This document shows, in pieces, positions 9,307 through 18,098 of a stretch of 64,000 nucleotides of DNA (position 1 is its first letter; each line of letters starts with the position of its first letter). Source of the DNA: Allobranchiibius huperziae. Its GTDB lineage: Bacteria; Actinomycetota; Actinomycetes; Actinomycetales; Dermatophilaceae. A program made the translations under genes and the position numbers. The notes beneath the pieces were generated by a model, which saw nothing but the letters and a program-made list of their open reading frames with translations, ran no database searches and was not told the origin of the DNA. The DNA is taken from contig NZ_JACCFW010000001.1 in NCBI RefSeq assembly GCF_013410455.1, positions 2,930,929-2,994,928 on the forward strand, read 5' to 3'.

Positions 9307-9332
9307 GTTACAGGGCGAAACGTGGCCGACAC
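9307..9332 (+). promoter_or_regulatory. possible GlnR-like box upstream of urease
   Basis: GTTAC (9307-9311), GAAAC (9317-9321) and GACAC (9328-9332) are spaced about one helical turn apart, 24 bases before ureA. They resemble the gTnAC / GaAAC half-sites bound by actinobacterial GlnR, though the first spacer is one base short and the third half-site is imperfect. Nitrogen control of urease by GlnR is known in Streptomyces; here it is only a suggestion. Confidence 0.3.
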
Positions 9333-9355
9333 ATTGAGTTGCTTCACTGGCCCGC

Positions 9356-9658
9356 ATGCACCTGACACCCGCCGACACCGAGAAGCTGCTGCTCTCGGTC
9401 GCCGGGATGGTCGCCCGCGACCGGCTCGCGCGCGGCGTCCGGCTCAACTACCCCGAGAGCGTCGCCCTGCTCTCGACGTGGGTCATCGAGCGGGCCCGTG
9501 AGGGCGCGCTGGTCGCCGACCTGATGGAGTCCGGCCGTGAGGTCCTCACCCGCGATCAGGTGATGGACGGCGTGGCCGAGATGATCCCCGACGTCCAGGT
9601 CGAGGCGACGTTCCCCGACGGACGCAAGCTCGTGACGCTGCACCACCCGATCGCATGA
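9356..9658 (+). CDS. ureA: urease subunit gamma
   Basis: 100 residues, the standard size of the free bacterial gamma chain. The sequence starts [12 protein letters not shown] and contains [41 protein letters not shown] and [15 protein letters not shown], all family hallmarks. First gene of ureABCFGD; its stop overlaps ureB by four bases (ATGA). Confidence 0.97.
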   Translation: MHLTPADTEKLLLSVAGMVARDRLARGVRLNYPESVALLSTWVIERAREGALVADLMESGREVLTRDQVMDGVAEMIPDVQVEATFPDGRKLVTLHHPIA

Positions 9659-9978
9659 GCGGCGGCAACGACGGACCGGGCGCCATCCGGGTCGCGCCCG
9701 GCACGCTCACCATCAACGAGCGCGCCGACGGCGACCGGCGCACGCTGGTCATCGTCAACACCGGCGACCGGCCGATCCAGATCGGCTCGCATCTGCACCT
9801 GCCTGACGCGAACGTCGCCCTGGACTTCGATCGCGCTGCGGCGCAGGGCTTCCGGCTCGACGTGCCCTCCGGCACCTCGGTGCGTTTCGAGCCGGGGATG
9901 TCTCGCGAGGTCGGTGCGGTGCGCCTGGCCGGGCGGCAGAAGGTGCCTGGCATCCAGACGGGGAAGCACGATGGCTGA
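9655..9978 (+). CDS. ureB: urease subunit beta
   Basis: 107 residues. It assembles with UreA and UreC into the trimeric (alpha-beta-gamma) holoenzyme. Family marks are [26 protein letters not shown] and [14 protein letters not shown]. Many homologues read GSHFHFxExN; here it is [10 protein letters not shown]. Start overlaps ureA by four bases and its stop lies 8 bases inside ureC. Confidence 0.96.
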   Translation: MSGGNDGPGAIRVAPGTLTINERADGDRRTLVIVNTGDRPIQIGSHLHLPDANVALDFDRAAAQGFRLDVPSGTSVRFEPGMSREVGAVRLAGRQKVPGIQTGKHDG

Positions 9979-11698
9979 GCTGGACCGCGCGAAGTACGCC
10001 GCGCTCTACGGCGGGACGACCGGCGACCAGGTGCGCCTCGGCGACACCGACCTGTGGATCGAGATCGAGCGCGACCTCACCGCGACGATGCCGGACGGAT
10101 CGATCTCCTACGGCGACGAGGCCGTCTTCGGCGGCGGCAAGTCGATCCGCGAATCGATGGCGCAGGGCACCCGCACCAGCGCCCAGGGCGCCCTCGACAC
10201 CGTGATCACCGGTGCGATCGTGCTCGACCACTGGGGTGTCGTACGCGCCGACGTCGGCATCCGCGACGGGCGCATCGTCGGGATCGGCCGCGCCGGCAAC
10301 CCCGACATCACCGACGGCATCACGCCGGAGCTGGAGATCGGGCCGGGCACCGACGTCATCTCGGGCGAAGGCCGCATCCTCACTGCCGGCGGCATCGACA
10401 TGCACGTGCACTTCCTGTCGACCAGTCAGGTGCACGAGGCGCTGGCGACAGGTCTGACGACCCTCGGCGGTGGCGGCACCGGGCCCTCGGAGGGCTCGAA
10501 GGCCACCACCGTGACGCCCGGCCCCTGGCACCTGCAGTCCGTGCATCGAGGCCTGGACCATCTGCCGGTCAACCTGCTGCTCATGGGCAAGGGCAACACC
10601 GTGAGCGCAGAGGGCCTGCGCGAGCAAGCGCTGGCGGGGGCGGCGGCGTACAAGGTGCACGAGGACTGGGGCTCGACGCCGGCGGCGATCGACGCGGCGC
10701 TGCGGGCGGCGGACGCGTACGAGATGCAGGTCGCGCTGCACTCCGACAGTCTCAACGAGGCCGGGTACGTCGAGTCGACGCTGCGTGCGATCGGCGGCCG
10801 GTCGATCCACGCGTTCCACACCGAGGGCGCGGGCGGCGGTCATGCACCGGACATCCTGTCGATCGCCTCTGAGCCGAACGTCCTTCCCGGATCTACGAAT
10901 CCGACGCTCCCGCACACCGTCAACACCGTCGCCGAGCACCTGGACATGCTCATCGTCTGCCACCACCTGAACCCCTCGGTGCCGGAGGATCTGGCGTTCG
11001 CGGAGTCCCGCATCCGTGCAACCACGATCGCGGCGGAGGACCTGCTGCACGACATGGGCGCGCTCTCGATCACCTCCTCGGACGCGCAGGCGATGGGCCG
11101 GATCGGGGAGGTCATCACCCGGACCTGGCAGGTCGCGCACGTGATGAAGGCCCGCCGCGGGTCGCTCGGCGCGTCGCTGCCCGCCGACAACGAGCGCGCC
11201 CGCCGCTACGTCGCGAAGTACACGATCAACCCCGCGATCGCGCACGGCATCGAGCACGAGGTCGGGTCGATCGAGGTCGGCAAGCTGGCCGATCTGGTGC
11301 TGTGGGAGCCGAAGTTCTTCGGAATCCGCCCGTCGGTGGTCGTCAAGGGCGGCGCGATCGTCTGGGCCTCCCTCGGCGACCCCAACGCCTCGATCCCGAC
11401 CCCGCAACCGGTGCTGATGCGGCCGGCGCTCGTGGCATCGGCCGGAGCGGACCTCTCGATGTCGTTCGTGTCGCCGCTCGCGCTGGACGGCGGGCTCGCG
11501 GACCGGCTCGGGCTGCGGCGCGCACTGGTCGCCGTGCGCGGCACCCGCGACGTCGGCAAGGCGCAGATGGTCAACAACTCCGCCACGCCGCTCATCGACA
11601 TCGACGCCGAGACTTTCGCGATCGCCATCGACGGCGAGGTCGTGCAGCCGGCGCCCGCGGCGGAACTGCCGTTGGCGCAGCTCTACTCGATGTTCTGA
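9971..11698 (+). CDS. ureC: urease subunit alpha (catalytic)
   Basis: 575 residues, hydrolysing urea to ammonia and carbamate at a bis-nickel centre. Visible metal ligands are H145 and H147 (GGIDMHVHF), the carbamylated lysine K228 ([10 protein letters not shown]), H257 (ALHSDS) and H283 (AFHTEG); the mobile-flap and active-site segment [20 protein letters not shown] and the aspartate of SSDAQAMG are present. The usual ICPQQ after HVHF is replaced by LSTSQ. ATG at 9971 matches the conserved N-terminus; upstream in-frame codons lie in ureB. Confidence 0.97.
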   Translation: MAELDRAKYAALYGGTTGDQVRLGDTDLWIEIERDLTATMPDGSISYGDEAVFGGGKSIRESMAQGTRTSAQGALDTVITGAIVLDHWGVVRADVGIRDGRIVGIGRAGNPDITDGITPELEIGPGTDVISGEGRILTAGGIDMHVHFLSTSQVHEALATGLTTLGGGGTGPSEGSKATTVTPGPWHLQSVHRGLDHLPVNLLLMGKGNTVSAEGLREQALAGAAAYKVHEDWGSTPAAIDAALRAADAYEMQVALHSDSLNEAGYVESTLRAIGGRSIHAFHTEGAGGGHAPDILSIASEPNVLPGSTNPTLPHTVNTVAEHLDMLIVCHHLNPSVPEDLAFAESRIRATTIAAEDLLHDMGALSITSSDAQAMGRIGEVITRTWQVAHVMKARRGSLGASLPADNERARRYVAKYTINPAIAHGIEHEVGSIEVGKLADLVLWEPKFFGIRPSVVVKGGAIVWASLGDPNASIPTPQPVLMRPALVASAGADLSMSFVSPLALDGGLADRLGLRRALVAVRGTRDVGKAQMVNNSATPLIDIDAETFAIAIDGEVVQPAPAAELPLAQLYSMF

Positions 11699-11699
11699 G

Positions 11700-12368
11700 A
11701 TGTCCTCCGCCACAGGCTCGCTCGCGACGTTGCTGCTCGGCGACGCGCGGCTGCCCACCGGTGGGCACACCCAGTCCGGCGGTCTGGAGCCCGCGTTGCT
11801 GGCGGGTATGCCGAGCGGCGACATCCCGGCGTACCTCACGACGCGCCTCCGCACCGCGACCCTCGTCGACGCGGCGACGGCGGTGGTCGCGCTGCGGGTG
11901 CTGCTCGCGGGTGGTCCGCTCGAGCCGGTCGAGCAGGCGTGGGCCGCGCGGACGCCGAGTCACGTCGTACGGCAGGCGTCGGTGGAGCTGGGTCGCGGGT
12001 ACGAGCGCCTCCTCGCCCGCCTCACCGAGGAGCGCGACGTGCGCAGCGGGCAGGTCCGCCGGGGTGCGCCGCGGCCGATCGCCATCGCCCGGATCGCCGC
12101 CCGACTCGACGTGTCGGCCACCGACCTCGCCCGAGTGATCTGCCACGACGATGTGCAATCCGTGTGCGCCGCAGCGCTCAAACTCGCGCCGCTGGATCCG
12201 GTCGACACCGTCGTGTGGGCGCTCGAGGTGGCCCCGCTCGTGGAGCAGATCGTCGTGCAGGTCGCCGACCTGCGCACGCCGGCCGACATACCGGCACCGG
12301 CCGCACCCGCCGCCGAGATCTGGCAGCACGCCCACGCCACCGCCCGAAGGAGACTCTTCCGTGCCTGA
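11700..12368 (+). CDS. ureF: urease accessory protein UreF
   Basis: 222 residues, mostly helical. The N-terminal [20 protein letters not shown] corresponds to the conserved LQLxDSxLPxGxFxHSxGLE of UreF, with histidine-threonine substitutions common in actinobacteria. UreF acts with UreD and UreG as the activation complex that loads nickel and CO2 into UreC. Starts one base after ureC and overlaps ureG by 8 bases. Confidence 0.92.
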   Translation: MSSATGSLATLLLGDARLPTGGHTQSGGLEPALLAGMPSGDIPAYLTTRLRTATLVDAATAVVALRVLLAGGPLEPVEQAWAARTPSHVVRQASVELGRGYERLLARLTEERDVRSGQVRRGAPRPIAIARIAARLDVSATDLARVICHDDVQSVCAAALKLAPLDPVDTVVWALEVAPLVEQIVVQVADLRTPADIPAPAAPAAEIWQHAHATARRRLFRA

Positions 12369-13095
12369 TTCGCCCGGCTCGCCCCACCACCCCACCCGCA
12401 CACTGCGCCTCGGCATAGCCGGCCCGGTCGGCACCGGGAAGTCCTCGCTGATCGCGACGCTGTGCCGGACGCTCGCGGGCCGGCTGCAGATCGGCGTGGT
12501 CACCAACGACATCTACACCGATGAGGATGCCCAGATGCTCCGTGCCGCAGGGGTGTTGGACCCGGCGCGCATCCGCGCTGTCGAGACCGGTGCGTGCCCG
12601 CACACCGCGATCCGGGACGACATCACCGCCAACGCGATCGCCGTCGAGGACCTCGAGGCCGACTTCGCACCCTTGGATCTGGTGCTCGTGGAGTCCGGCG
12701 GCGACAACCTCACCGCGACCTTCTCGCCCGCGTTGGTCGACGCGCAGATCTTCGTGCTCGACGTCGCCGGCGGCGGTGACGTGGTCCGCAAGGGCGGGCC
12801 GGGCATCGCCCGCGCCGACCTGCTGGTCGTCAACAAGATCGACCTCGCCGAGCATGTCGAGGTCGACGACGAACTCATGGTCGAGCAGGGGCGCGACGCC
12901 CGGGACGGCAGGCCTGTGCTCGGGCTCTCCCGCAAGCGTCCGGAGACCGTCGCCGCCCTGGCCGACTGGGTCGTCGCGATGATCGCGGCCCACCGCGACG
13001 GCACCCACCACCCGGTCGATCCGGGTCCGATGGCGCCGCACGCCCACATCGACGGCACGGTGCACTCGCACGAGCACGCGGCGCACACTCCTTGA
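12361..13095 (+). CDS. ureG: urease accessory GTPase UreG
   Basis: 244 residues. SIMIBI-class GTPase with P-loop GPVGTGKS (residues 21-28), [26 protein letters not shown] (CPH metal-binding motif), [15 protein letters not shown] and [11 protein letters not shown]. It drives nickel delivery. GTG start at 12361 is preceded by GAAGGAG; the upstream frame belongs to ureF sequence. The C-terminus (about 205-244) is histidine-rich ([25 protein letters not shown]), unusual for UreG cores and possibly a nickel store in the absence of UreE. Confidence 0.96.
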   Translation: MPDSPGSPHHPTRTLRLGIAGPVGTGKSSLIATLCRTLAGRLQIGVVTNDIYTDEDAQMLRAAGVLDPARIRAVETGACPHTAIRDDITANAIAVEDLEADFAPLDLVLVESGGDNLTATFSPALVDAQIFVLDVAGGGDVVRKGGPGIARADLLVVNKIDLAEHVEVDDELMVEQGRDARDGRPVLGLSRKRPETVAALADWVVAMIAAHRDGTHHPVDPGPMAPHAHIDGTVHSHEHAAHTP

Positions 13096-13802
13096 CCGAC
13101 CGGGAGACCGTCGTCCGCGTCGAGTCCTGCGGCTCCGAGCCGGCGAGGGTGCACCTGCGGACCGGGGTGCTGGCTCCGCGGCTGGTCGCGCGGACCGCGG
13201 ACGCCGTCGAGGTGGCGCTGGTCGCGACGACCGCCACCCTGCTCGGCGGCGATCATGCGCGCGTGCGCCTCGAGGTCGGCGCAGGGTGCCGCCTCGTCGT
13301 ACGCGATGTCGCAGCGACCGTTGCGTACGACGGGCGAGGTGGGACAGCGTTGTGGGACAACGTCATCGACGTCGAGAAGGGCGGTGTGCTCGTGTGGCAG
13401 GCCGAGCCGTTCGTCGTGAGCGACGGCGCCGACGTACGCCGCTCGACCCGGGCCGAGGTGGCCGAGGGCGGCCGGTTGCTGCTGCGCGACACCGTCGGCA
13501 TCGGCCGGTCCGGGCAGGCCGGTGGAGCGCTGCGCTGCCGCACCCGCATGACGTACGACGGAACGCCCGCCGTCGCGGAGGATCTCGATCTGTCACCCGA
13601 ATCGCGTTCGCTGCCAGGGATGCTGGCAGAAGCCCGGATCATCGACACGATCACGGCACTCGGTTGGCGACCCACCCCAGCAGCCGACCACTTCGAACTG
13701 GCCGCACCCGGTGCCGTGGCACGCCGCCTCACTCAGGATGCACACGCCTCGGACCTGGACGCGACGTGGTCCCGGTGGAGTTCGCAACTCACCCGAGATT
13801 GA
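13092..13802 (+). CDS. ureD: urease accessory protein UreD
   Basis: 236 residues, shorter than the about 270 typical of UreD/UreH but recognisable by [21 protein letters not shown], the beta-helical scaffold repeats, and [40 protein letters not shown]. It scaffolds UreF-UreG on the apo-urease. TTG start at 13092 makes a TTGA overlap with the ureG stop. Last gene of the operon; decayed mobile DNA begins directly downstream. Confidence 0.88.
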   Translation: MTDRETVVRVESCGSEPARVHLRTGVLAPRLVARTADAVEVALVATTATLLGGDHARVRLEVGAGCRLVVRDVAATVAYDGRGGTALWDNVIDVEKGGVLVWQAEPFVVSDGADVRRSTRAEVAEGGRLLLRDTVGIGRSGQAGGALRCRTRMTYDGTPAVAEDLDLSPESRSLPGMLAEARIIDTITALGWRPTPAADHFELAAPGAVARRLTQDAHASDLDATWSRWSSQLTRD

Positions 13803-13919
13803 TCCCCTCACCGTGTGCTACATCGTCCACGGCTACGTGTCGGAGGACTGGCCCTGCGGCGTCGTACGTTCTATCCGCGCCAGTGACGGGAACTTCCACC
13901 ACACCTGGGACCGCGCGGA

Positions 13920-14450
13920 CTGCCGGTCATCCGGCCCCCGCGCGCGGTGGCGAAACCGGCCCCGCACGCGGTCATCACCGACGCCTTGTCCCGCTCCGAT
14001 GAACGGACCGGGCTGAAGATCCGCCTGGCGCCGAGCTCGGCCTACGCTGCGGGGAAATCGCCCGCACCCACGCCCGGGACCTGACCCCGCGACTACGCCG
14101 GGCACCTGGCCCTGACCGTCACCGGCAAGGGCGGCCACCAGCGCCGCATCCCGTACACCGGAGACCTGGCCCGCCACCTGACCGAGGCTGCGGCCTACAC
14201 CGGCGACGCGCACCTGTTCCCCGGCAACGACGACGGGCACTTGTCCCCCGCCTACGTGGTCAAGATCCTGTCCAACGCGCTCGGGGCCGCTACACCGGCC
14301 ACACCCTTCGCCACCGTTGTCTACGCGCCCACCCGCGACCTGTTCACCGCGCAGACCCTGCTCGGGCTCGCCTCTCCCGTCACCACCCGCCGCTACGTCG
14401 AGCTGCCCGCCGAAGCGCTGCGCGAGGCCACCGCGGCCGCCGTGCTCTAA
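13920..14450 (+). pseudogene. tyrosine recombinase/integrase remnant 1
   Basis: Three frames together give one integrase catalytic domain: frame one reads LPVIRPPRAVAKPAPHAVI and DERTGLKIRLA; after a shift near 14030 comes ELGLRCGEIARTHARDL (Arg I region); after another near 14090, LALTVTGKGGHQRRIPYTGDL; the box-II motif TGHTLRH is legible only in an alternate frame near 14290; the end TAQTLLGLASPVTTRRYVEL carries the catalytic tyrosine context. At least three frameshifts make it inactive. The N-terminal core-binding domain is missing or unrecognisable. Confidence 0.8.
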
Positions 14451-14451
14451 C

Positions 14452-14479
14452 TGGCCCCGCGCGGTCCCGCGCGGGGCCA
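14452..14479. terminator. 28-base GC hairpin, island copy 1
   Basis: Perfect 11-bp arms TGGCCCCGCGC / GCGCGGGGCCA around a 6-base loop, starting two bases after the integrase remnant's stop. A near-identical hairpin occurs at 16930-16957. Likely a transcription stop carried by the mobile element. Confidence 0.6.
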
Positions 14480-14497
14480 TCCGATCCCGTGTGGGAG

Positions 14498-14937
14498 CTA
14501 TGAGCAGGTGGACACGTCGGCGCCGTCAACGTCGACGGCGCCCGTTGCGCTCCAAGCTCCCGTGACGCCGTCCAAGGCGTGGGGGAAGGCAAGCCCGGAG
14601 AGTCCCGCGTCGGTGGCGGTGAGGTTGGTTTGATGGGAGGTGCCGAAGTCGAACACGAACTGATCGGGGGCGTGATCCGTGACGTAGAGCGTCTTGGCGA
14701 CCTGGCGCGAGGTGTGGCCGTCTGCGCTGCTGAGGGTGACGACGTAGGAGACATATTCGGCGCCCCGGTTCTCCTGCGGGGTCCATGTCACGGCGACATC
14801 GGTCGGACTGCCGTCGACGTTGCTGATCTGCGCGGCCGATCGCTGCCGTACTCGTGGAAGAGCCGGCGCGCCCAGCCGTGGACGTTCTGGTAGTCGATGA
14901 GCACCGTTATCCGGTCCGGATCGGCCACCCTCGACAC
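14498..14937 (-). pseudogene. fragment with NYN-type nuclease head and unknown tail
   Basis: From a GTG at 14937 the minus strand reads VADPDRITVLIDYQNVHGW, the characteristic first strand and Asp-bearing loop of NYN (PIN-like) RNase domains, but the frame ends at 14788. A different minus frame then carries about 100 residues (SNVDGSPTDVAVTWTP to the stop at 14498) with a beta-rich, secreted-protein flavour (YVSYVVTLSSADGHTSRQV). The NYN domain is cut after about 40 residues, so this looks like a frameshifted or recombined remnant. The tail is not assigned to a family. Confidence 0.45.
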
Positions 14938-14947
14938 CCTTCTGGGG

Positions 14948-14983
14948 AAAAAAAATCCCCGCCAATCCCGGAGGACGGCGGGG
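14948..14983 (-). terminator. Rho-independent-type terminator, leftward
   Basis: On the minus strand CCCCGCC (14983-14977) and GGCGGGG (14963-14957) form a 7-bp stem with a 13-base loop, followed by an A then eight T residues (complement of 14948-14955). This is the clearest intrinsic terminator in the window, but no intact gene upstream of it on the minus strand remains. It lies 11 bases before the NYN fragment start, so a leader-attenuator role is also possible. Confidence 0.65.
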
Positions 14984-15280
14984 CGGAATGACGCAAATGT
15001 AACAGCGTGGGATCTCAAACGCCATATCGACCACGAAACCAAAGACGAAACCGACCACGTAATGCTCAACGCAACTGGGCGACAGGTCGTGTTGGAACGC
15101 TGTGCACCGGACCCGTCGAGCAAGCGGACTGGCGACGGCCCGGCGCGAGCGGCGGGAGCAAGCTAATAGCTACGGTGCCCCTAACCGCTCTGGGTGCATG
15201 CTCCGGCGGGAGCAAGATGGAGGGATAGGGCACCCAACTCGCCCTGTCGCCGGGACCGTCGCGAGAGGTGCAGAGTGTCC
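14984..15280. other. gene-free stretch in the island
   Basis: About 300 bases without a supportable gene. It is less GC-rich than the surroundings (for example 14990-15080). The 12-base word GGCGGGAGCAAG occurs twice, at 15151-15162 and 15205-15216. No promoter or RNA structure could be assigned. Confidence 0.5.
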
Positions 15281-15646
15281 ATGCCGCATGACGACGGGGA
15301 CGCGAGTCACCTTCCCCAGCTACCTGACGAGAGCTACGCGGACTACCTACAGCGCAGTGGGATCTCGGTGGTCCCTGATGAGAGCGTCCGCGCTCGGGAG
15401 CAAGAGCGCGGAGCGCCCGTGCTCGGTTGTGTCCTCATCTACGAGGTTGACGAAGACGGCTTCGTATACGCGCTTGCTCATCATCCCGACCTCCCCCCAG
15501 ACGCCCTCGATGCGTTCTGCCGGGAAGGCATGAGCCGCTGTGCGCACTTCGCTGAGCACGGCCCAGACGGAGAGTTCCTCTGGGAGAAGCGATCCGATGC
15601 GGGGTATCAGGCCTGGATCGTCGCCCACCAGCTCCCATCGCTCTAG
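15281..15646 (+). CDS. hypothetical protein
   Basis: 121-residue acidic, soluble protein. Sequence features include LPQLPDESYADYLQRSGIS, VLIYEVDEDGFVYALAHHPDLP and a C-terminal half with CREGMSRCAHFAEHGPDGEFLW. No family recognised. ATG at 15281 was preferred (GTG at 15275 possible) with GAGAGG 13 bases upstream. The consistent amino-acid use and plausible ribosome site argue it is real cargo of the island, but I cannot tie it to a function. Confidence 0.6.
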   Translation: MPHDDGDASHLPQLPDESYADYLQRSGISVVPDESVRAREQERGAPVLGCVLIYEVDEDGFVYALAHHPDLPPDALDAFCREGMSRCAHFAEHGPDGEFLWEKRSDAGYQAWIVAHQLPSL

Positions 15647-15761
15647 TCCCGCAGATAACGCCCTGTATCTGCGGTGCCTATGGCACCGAAGCGCGCAACG
15701 GCGGGCCTGTCGGGGCCGCCATTACCGTCCGCAGCACTGATTAACTGCGGAAGGTGCCCCG

Positions 15762-16705
15762 ATGAGCCGCCCCACCCCGACGCCGCCCCCGGCGGGATCA
15801 GCTGGGCCGCGGCTGTGGCCGCGTTCCTGGAGCGACCCACCGCCGCCACCACCCGGCGCACCTAGGCGACCGCGCTGCGCCAGATCGGCGCGCAGCTGCC
15901 CGAGGGCACGCCCCTGGCCGCGCTGGACGCCTAAAACTACGAGGCCGCGCTGCGCTGCGCACCGCGTACGACGCCGCTGCACCGGCCACCTTCAACCTGG
16001 CGATCAACGCCCTCCGCGGCCTGCTGGCGTACGCCGCCTATCGGGAGTGGTGCACCGACGCCACCGCCTACCGGTTCGGGCGACTGGTGCACGTGCGGCG
16101 CATCCCGCAGCAGCACGACCGCGCGCTGAGCCGAGAGGACTATCGAGCGGCTGTGCACCGATCCGCGCCACGCGCTGCGCGAGCGGGCACTGTGGCGGAT
16201 GCTCTACGAGACCGCCGCCCGCGCGGAGGAAGTCCTGCGCCTGGACGTGGGCGACCTGGACCTGACCAACCGCACCGCTCGCACCATCCGCAAGGGCGGC
16301 GACCGGGACACCCTGCACTACGCCTCGGGCACCGCGCGGCTACTCCCCCGGGTACTCGCCGGCCGCGACCGCGGCCCGGTGTTCCTGTCCAGCCGGCCCC
16401 CACGCACCGACGCCCTGCCTGCCCTGTCCGACCTGGACCCCGCCACCGGGCACGCCCGGCTGTCCTACCGCCAAGCCTCCGCCCTGTTCACCGACGCGAC
16501 CCACGGCGCGACCCTGCACCAGCTGCGGCACTCCGCACTGACCCACCTCGCCGAGACCGGCGCCAGCAGCGCCCTGCTGATGGCGAAATCACGGCACGCC
16601 GCACTGTCCAGCCTCCAGCGCTATGTCGCGCCCTCTCAGACCGCCGTCGCGCAGCTGACCGCCGGCCTGGACCCGCACGGGCGCCGGCGGAAAGTCGACG
16701 GCTGA
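15762..16705 (+). pseudogene. tyrosine recombinase/integrase remnant 2
   Basis: A near full-length integrase broken by mutations. The SAM-like N-domain reads WAAAVAAFLERPTAATTRRT, then TAG (15863-15865), TALRQIGAQLPEGTPLAALDA, then TAA (15932-15934). After a shift near 15955 comes AAPATFNLAINALRGLLAY; a further shift near 16141 restores the first frame. The catalytic half is intact from 16199: TAARAEEVLRLDVGDLDL (Arg I), IRKGGDRDTLHY (Lys), HQLRHS (His-x-x-Arg), KSRHAALSSLQRY (His, Tyr). The intact 168-residue C-terminal frame may be called as a CDS, but it lacks the DNA-binding arm. Confidence 0.85.
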
Positions 16706-16730
16706 GCCTTTCGCCCGAAAGACTGGGCAC

Positions 16731-16910
16731 ATGAGCGTTGAAGCCACCCCATACCGCTGCCCGTCCTGCAACGAACAGGCCGTCAGCCGTGTCCTCACCC
16801 CGGTTCGCAGCTTCGGCACCAACGACCCCACAGCGCACACCGACCAGTACATGTGCAACAACGGCACCAACCACATCCCGTTTGGGTGGACCCCCGACAG
16901 CAAGGGTTAG
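16731..16910 (+). CDS. small cysteine-containing protein (59 aa)
   Basis: ATG at 16731 to TAG at 16910. The sequence begins MSVEATPYRCPSCNEQAVSR and has later cysteine and histidines (YMCNNGTNHIPFGW), suggesting a minimal zinc ribbon (CxxC near residue 10). It lies 25 bases after the integrase frame and is followed directly by the second copy of the island hairpin. Family not recognised; real gene status is likely but not certain. Confidence 0.5.
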   Translation: MSVEATPYRCPSCNEQAVSRVLTPVRSFGTNDPTAHTDQYMCNNGTNHIPFGWTPDSKG

Positions 16911-16929
16911 CAGCCGCCCTGGGACCAGA

Positions 16930-16957
16930 TGGCCCCGTGCGGTACCGCGCGGGGCCA
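16930..16957. terminator. 28-base GC hairpin, island copy 2
   Basis: Same hairpin as 14452-14479 with two substitutions (one in the left arm, giving a G-T type pair). It starts 20 bases after the stop of the 59-residue ORF, consistent with a terminator. Confidence 0.6.
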
Positions 16958-16981
16958 GAGCGATGCGCGTAGGTTGCGCCC

Positions 16982-17254
16982 ATGACTCACAAGCGCGACG
17001 GTCTTCCCTGCGTGGTCTGTGGGGCGGAGTCGACCATTCACCCGATTCGGACCGGTTCGGTCGTGAGTGAGCCAGACGAGCAGGGCAGAAGCCAGGTACG
17101 ACCCGGGCCGGTAGTCGATTTCTGCGAGCAGCATTTCCGCGACGATCGGCAGGGACTTGTCGCGCTCAGCTGGTGCGGACAAGGAGAGGGCCACGTCACG
17201 ACCGGCGTTGGCCCGTGTGCCGTGCACGGTGGCCGCCTCGACCCGTTGCCGTAG
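16982..17254 (+). CDS. small hypothetical protein with CxxC
   Basis: 90 residues from ATG at 16982. It contains PCVVCGAESTIHP near the N-terminus and FCEQHF at residue 48, possible zinc ligands, then SWCGQGEGH. Not recognised. Its 3' end faces the convergent CopG-like gene 30 bases away. It might be a cargo or regulatory protein of the island; moderate confidence that it is translated. Confidence 0.45.
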   Translation: MTHKRDGLPCVVCGAESTIHPIRTGSVVSEPDEQGRSQVRPGPVVDFCEQHFRDDRQGLVALSWCGQGEGHVTTGVGPCAVHGGRLDPLP

Positions 17255-17283
17255 GTCACGACGAAAGGCGGGCAGCTGCCGAG

Positions 17284-17652
17284 TCAGCAGCCGCGTCGGG
17301 CTGCCTCAGCCTCGACCGCTGCGGCGAGGACTCGCTCGGGTGTGCTGCCGGCCGCCTCAGCCGTTGCGGCGAGCCGGTCCAGCAGGTCATCGGCCAGGAC
17401 GCCGCCGGCGACCTCAGCGCGCAGCGCGCGCACGATCAACGCACCCACCGGCACGCCCAGCCGCTCGGCTCGCACCTCGAGCGCGTCGTAGAGATCTTGC
17501 GGCACCCGGTTGGACAGCTTGCGACCCCAGATCGCCGGCTCGCTCGGTGTTCCACGGCGGCCACTGGCGCGGCCGGCGTCGGTGTAGTGCTGCCCGTTGT
17601 CGGGGGCCGGTGTCAGGGGCGCGGTCTGCGCGGGGCGTGCCTCGGGTGGCAT
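17284..17652 (-). CDS. CopG/RHH-like plasmid partition accessory protein
   Basis: 122 residues. After a disordered, Pro/Ala-rich N-terminus comes WGRKLSNRVPQDLYDALEVRAERLGVPVGALIVRAL (about 42-78), which has the pattern of a ribbon-helix-helix DNA-binding fold, then an alanine-rich helical tail. It lies two bases downstream of a ParA-like fragment, the usual order of small partition operons in actinobacterial plasmids, so a ParB-like role is inferred. ATG at 17652 chosen; the longer upstream frame is an overlap artefact. Confidence 0.6.
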   Translation of the reverse strand: MPPEARPAQTAPLTPAPDNGQHYTDAGRASGRRGTPSEPAIWGRKLSNRVPQDLYDALEVRAERLGVPVGALIVRALRAEVAGGVLADDLLDRLAATAEAAGSTPERVLAAAVEAEAARRGC

Positions 17653-17654
17653 GG

Positions 17655-18050
17655 TCAGCCTCGTTCCTTGTTCGCCTGCTCGGTGACGATCTGCGCCAGC
17701 TGCGCGAATTCCTCCACGATCGCCCCTATCTCTGCGCCGCAGGCCGCTGCGGGTCCGCCGGCCCCCTCGGCCTTGACCATCACCGCGCGGCGCGGGACGA
17801 CGCCCAGCACGGGCCATTGCTCGCGTAGCTGTGCGAGCAGCTGCGCCGGGTAGGACTCCCGGGCCGTGTAGTTGGAAACCACCACCCCCAGCACTCGCGG
17901 CGCCCCGTCGCAGTCGGCGCGGACCCCCTCCAGCGTGCGCGTCACCCGCGCCAGCGCCTCGACGGCCCCGAGCACGGCCTCGGTCACCAGCAGCACCACA
18001 TCGGCGGCCCGCAGTGCGCACTCTCCGATGGGGGCCGCCAGGCCGGACAC
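17655..18050 (-). pseudogene. ParA-like ATPase, C-terminal fragment
   Basis: 131 residues legible from a GTG at 18050, with the frame open a further 16 codons to a TGA at 18099-18101. It matches the second half of ParA/MinD ATPases: VSGLAAPIGECALRAADVVLLVTEAVLGAVEAL, then LGVVVSNYTARESYPAQLLAQLRE and VLGVVPRRAVM. The deviant Walker A and Walker B motifs of the N-terminal half are absent, replaced by the end of a chromosomal membrane-protein gene, so the ATPase cannot function. Truncation marks the right edge of the island. Confidence 0.7.
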
Positions 18051-18098
18051 GGTGGTGACGGTCGAAGTCGACTGACGCAGACCCGGGTGGCCTCGGCG

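Larger units (their letters stand above)
13803..18098. mobile_element. decayed mobile island (integrase and partition remnants)
   Basis: A 4.3-kb stretch between ureD and a membrane-protein gene holds two broken tyrosine recombinases, a headless ParA-like ATPase with a CopG-like partner, three small ORFs, and a duplicated 28-base hairpin. Coding density is far below the rest of the window. The content fits a degraded integrative plasmid or prophage-type element. I found no convincing direct repeats at the two ends, so the boundaries are set by the flanking intact genes. Confidence 0.7.

Noticed and set aside
16488-16874. 128-codon minus-strand frame in the island
   Set aside because: It lies opposite the clearly recognisable integrase catalytic domain and a zinc-ribbon-like ORF; no motif of its own.
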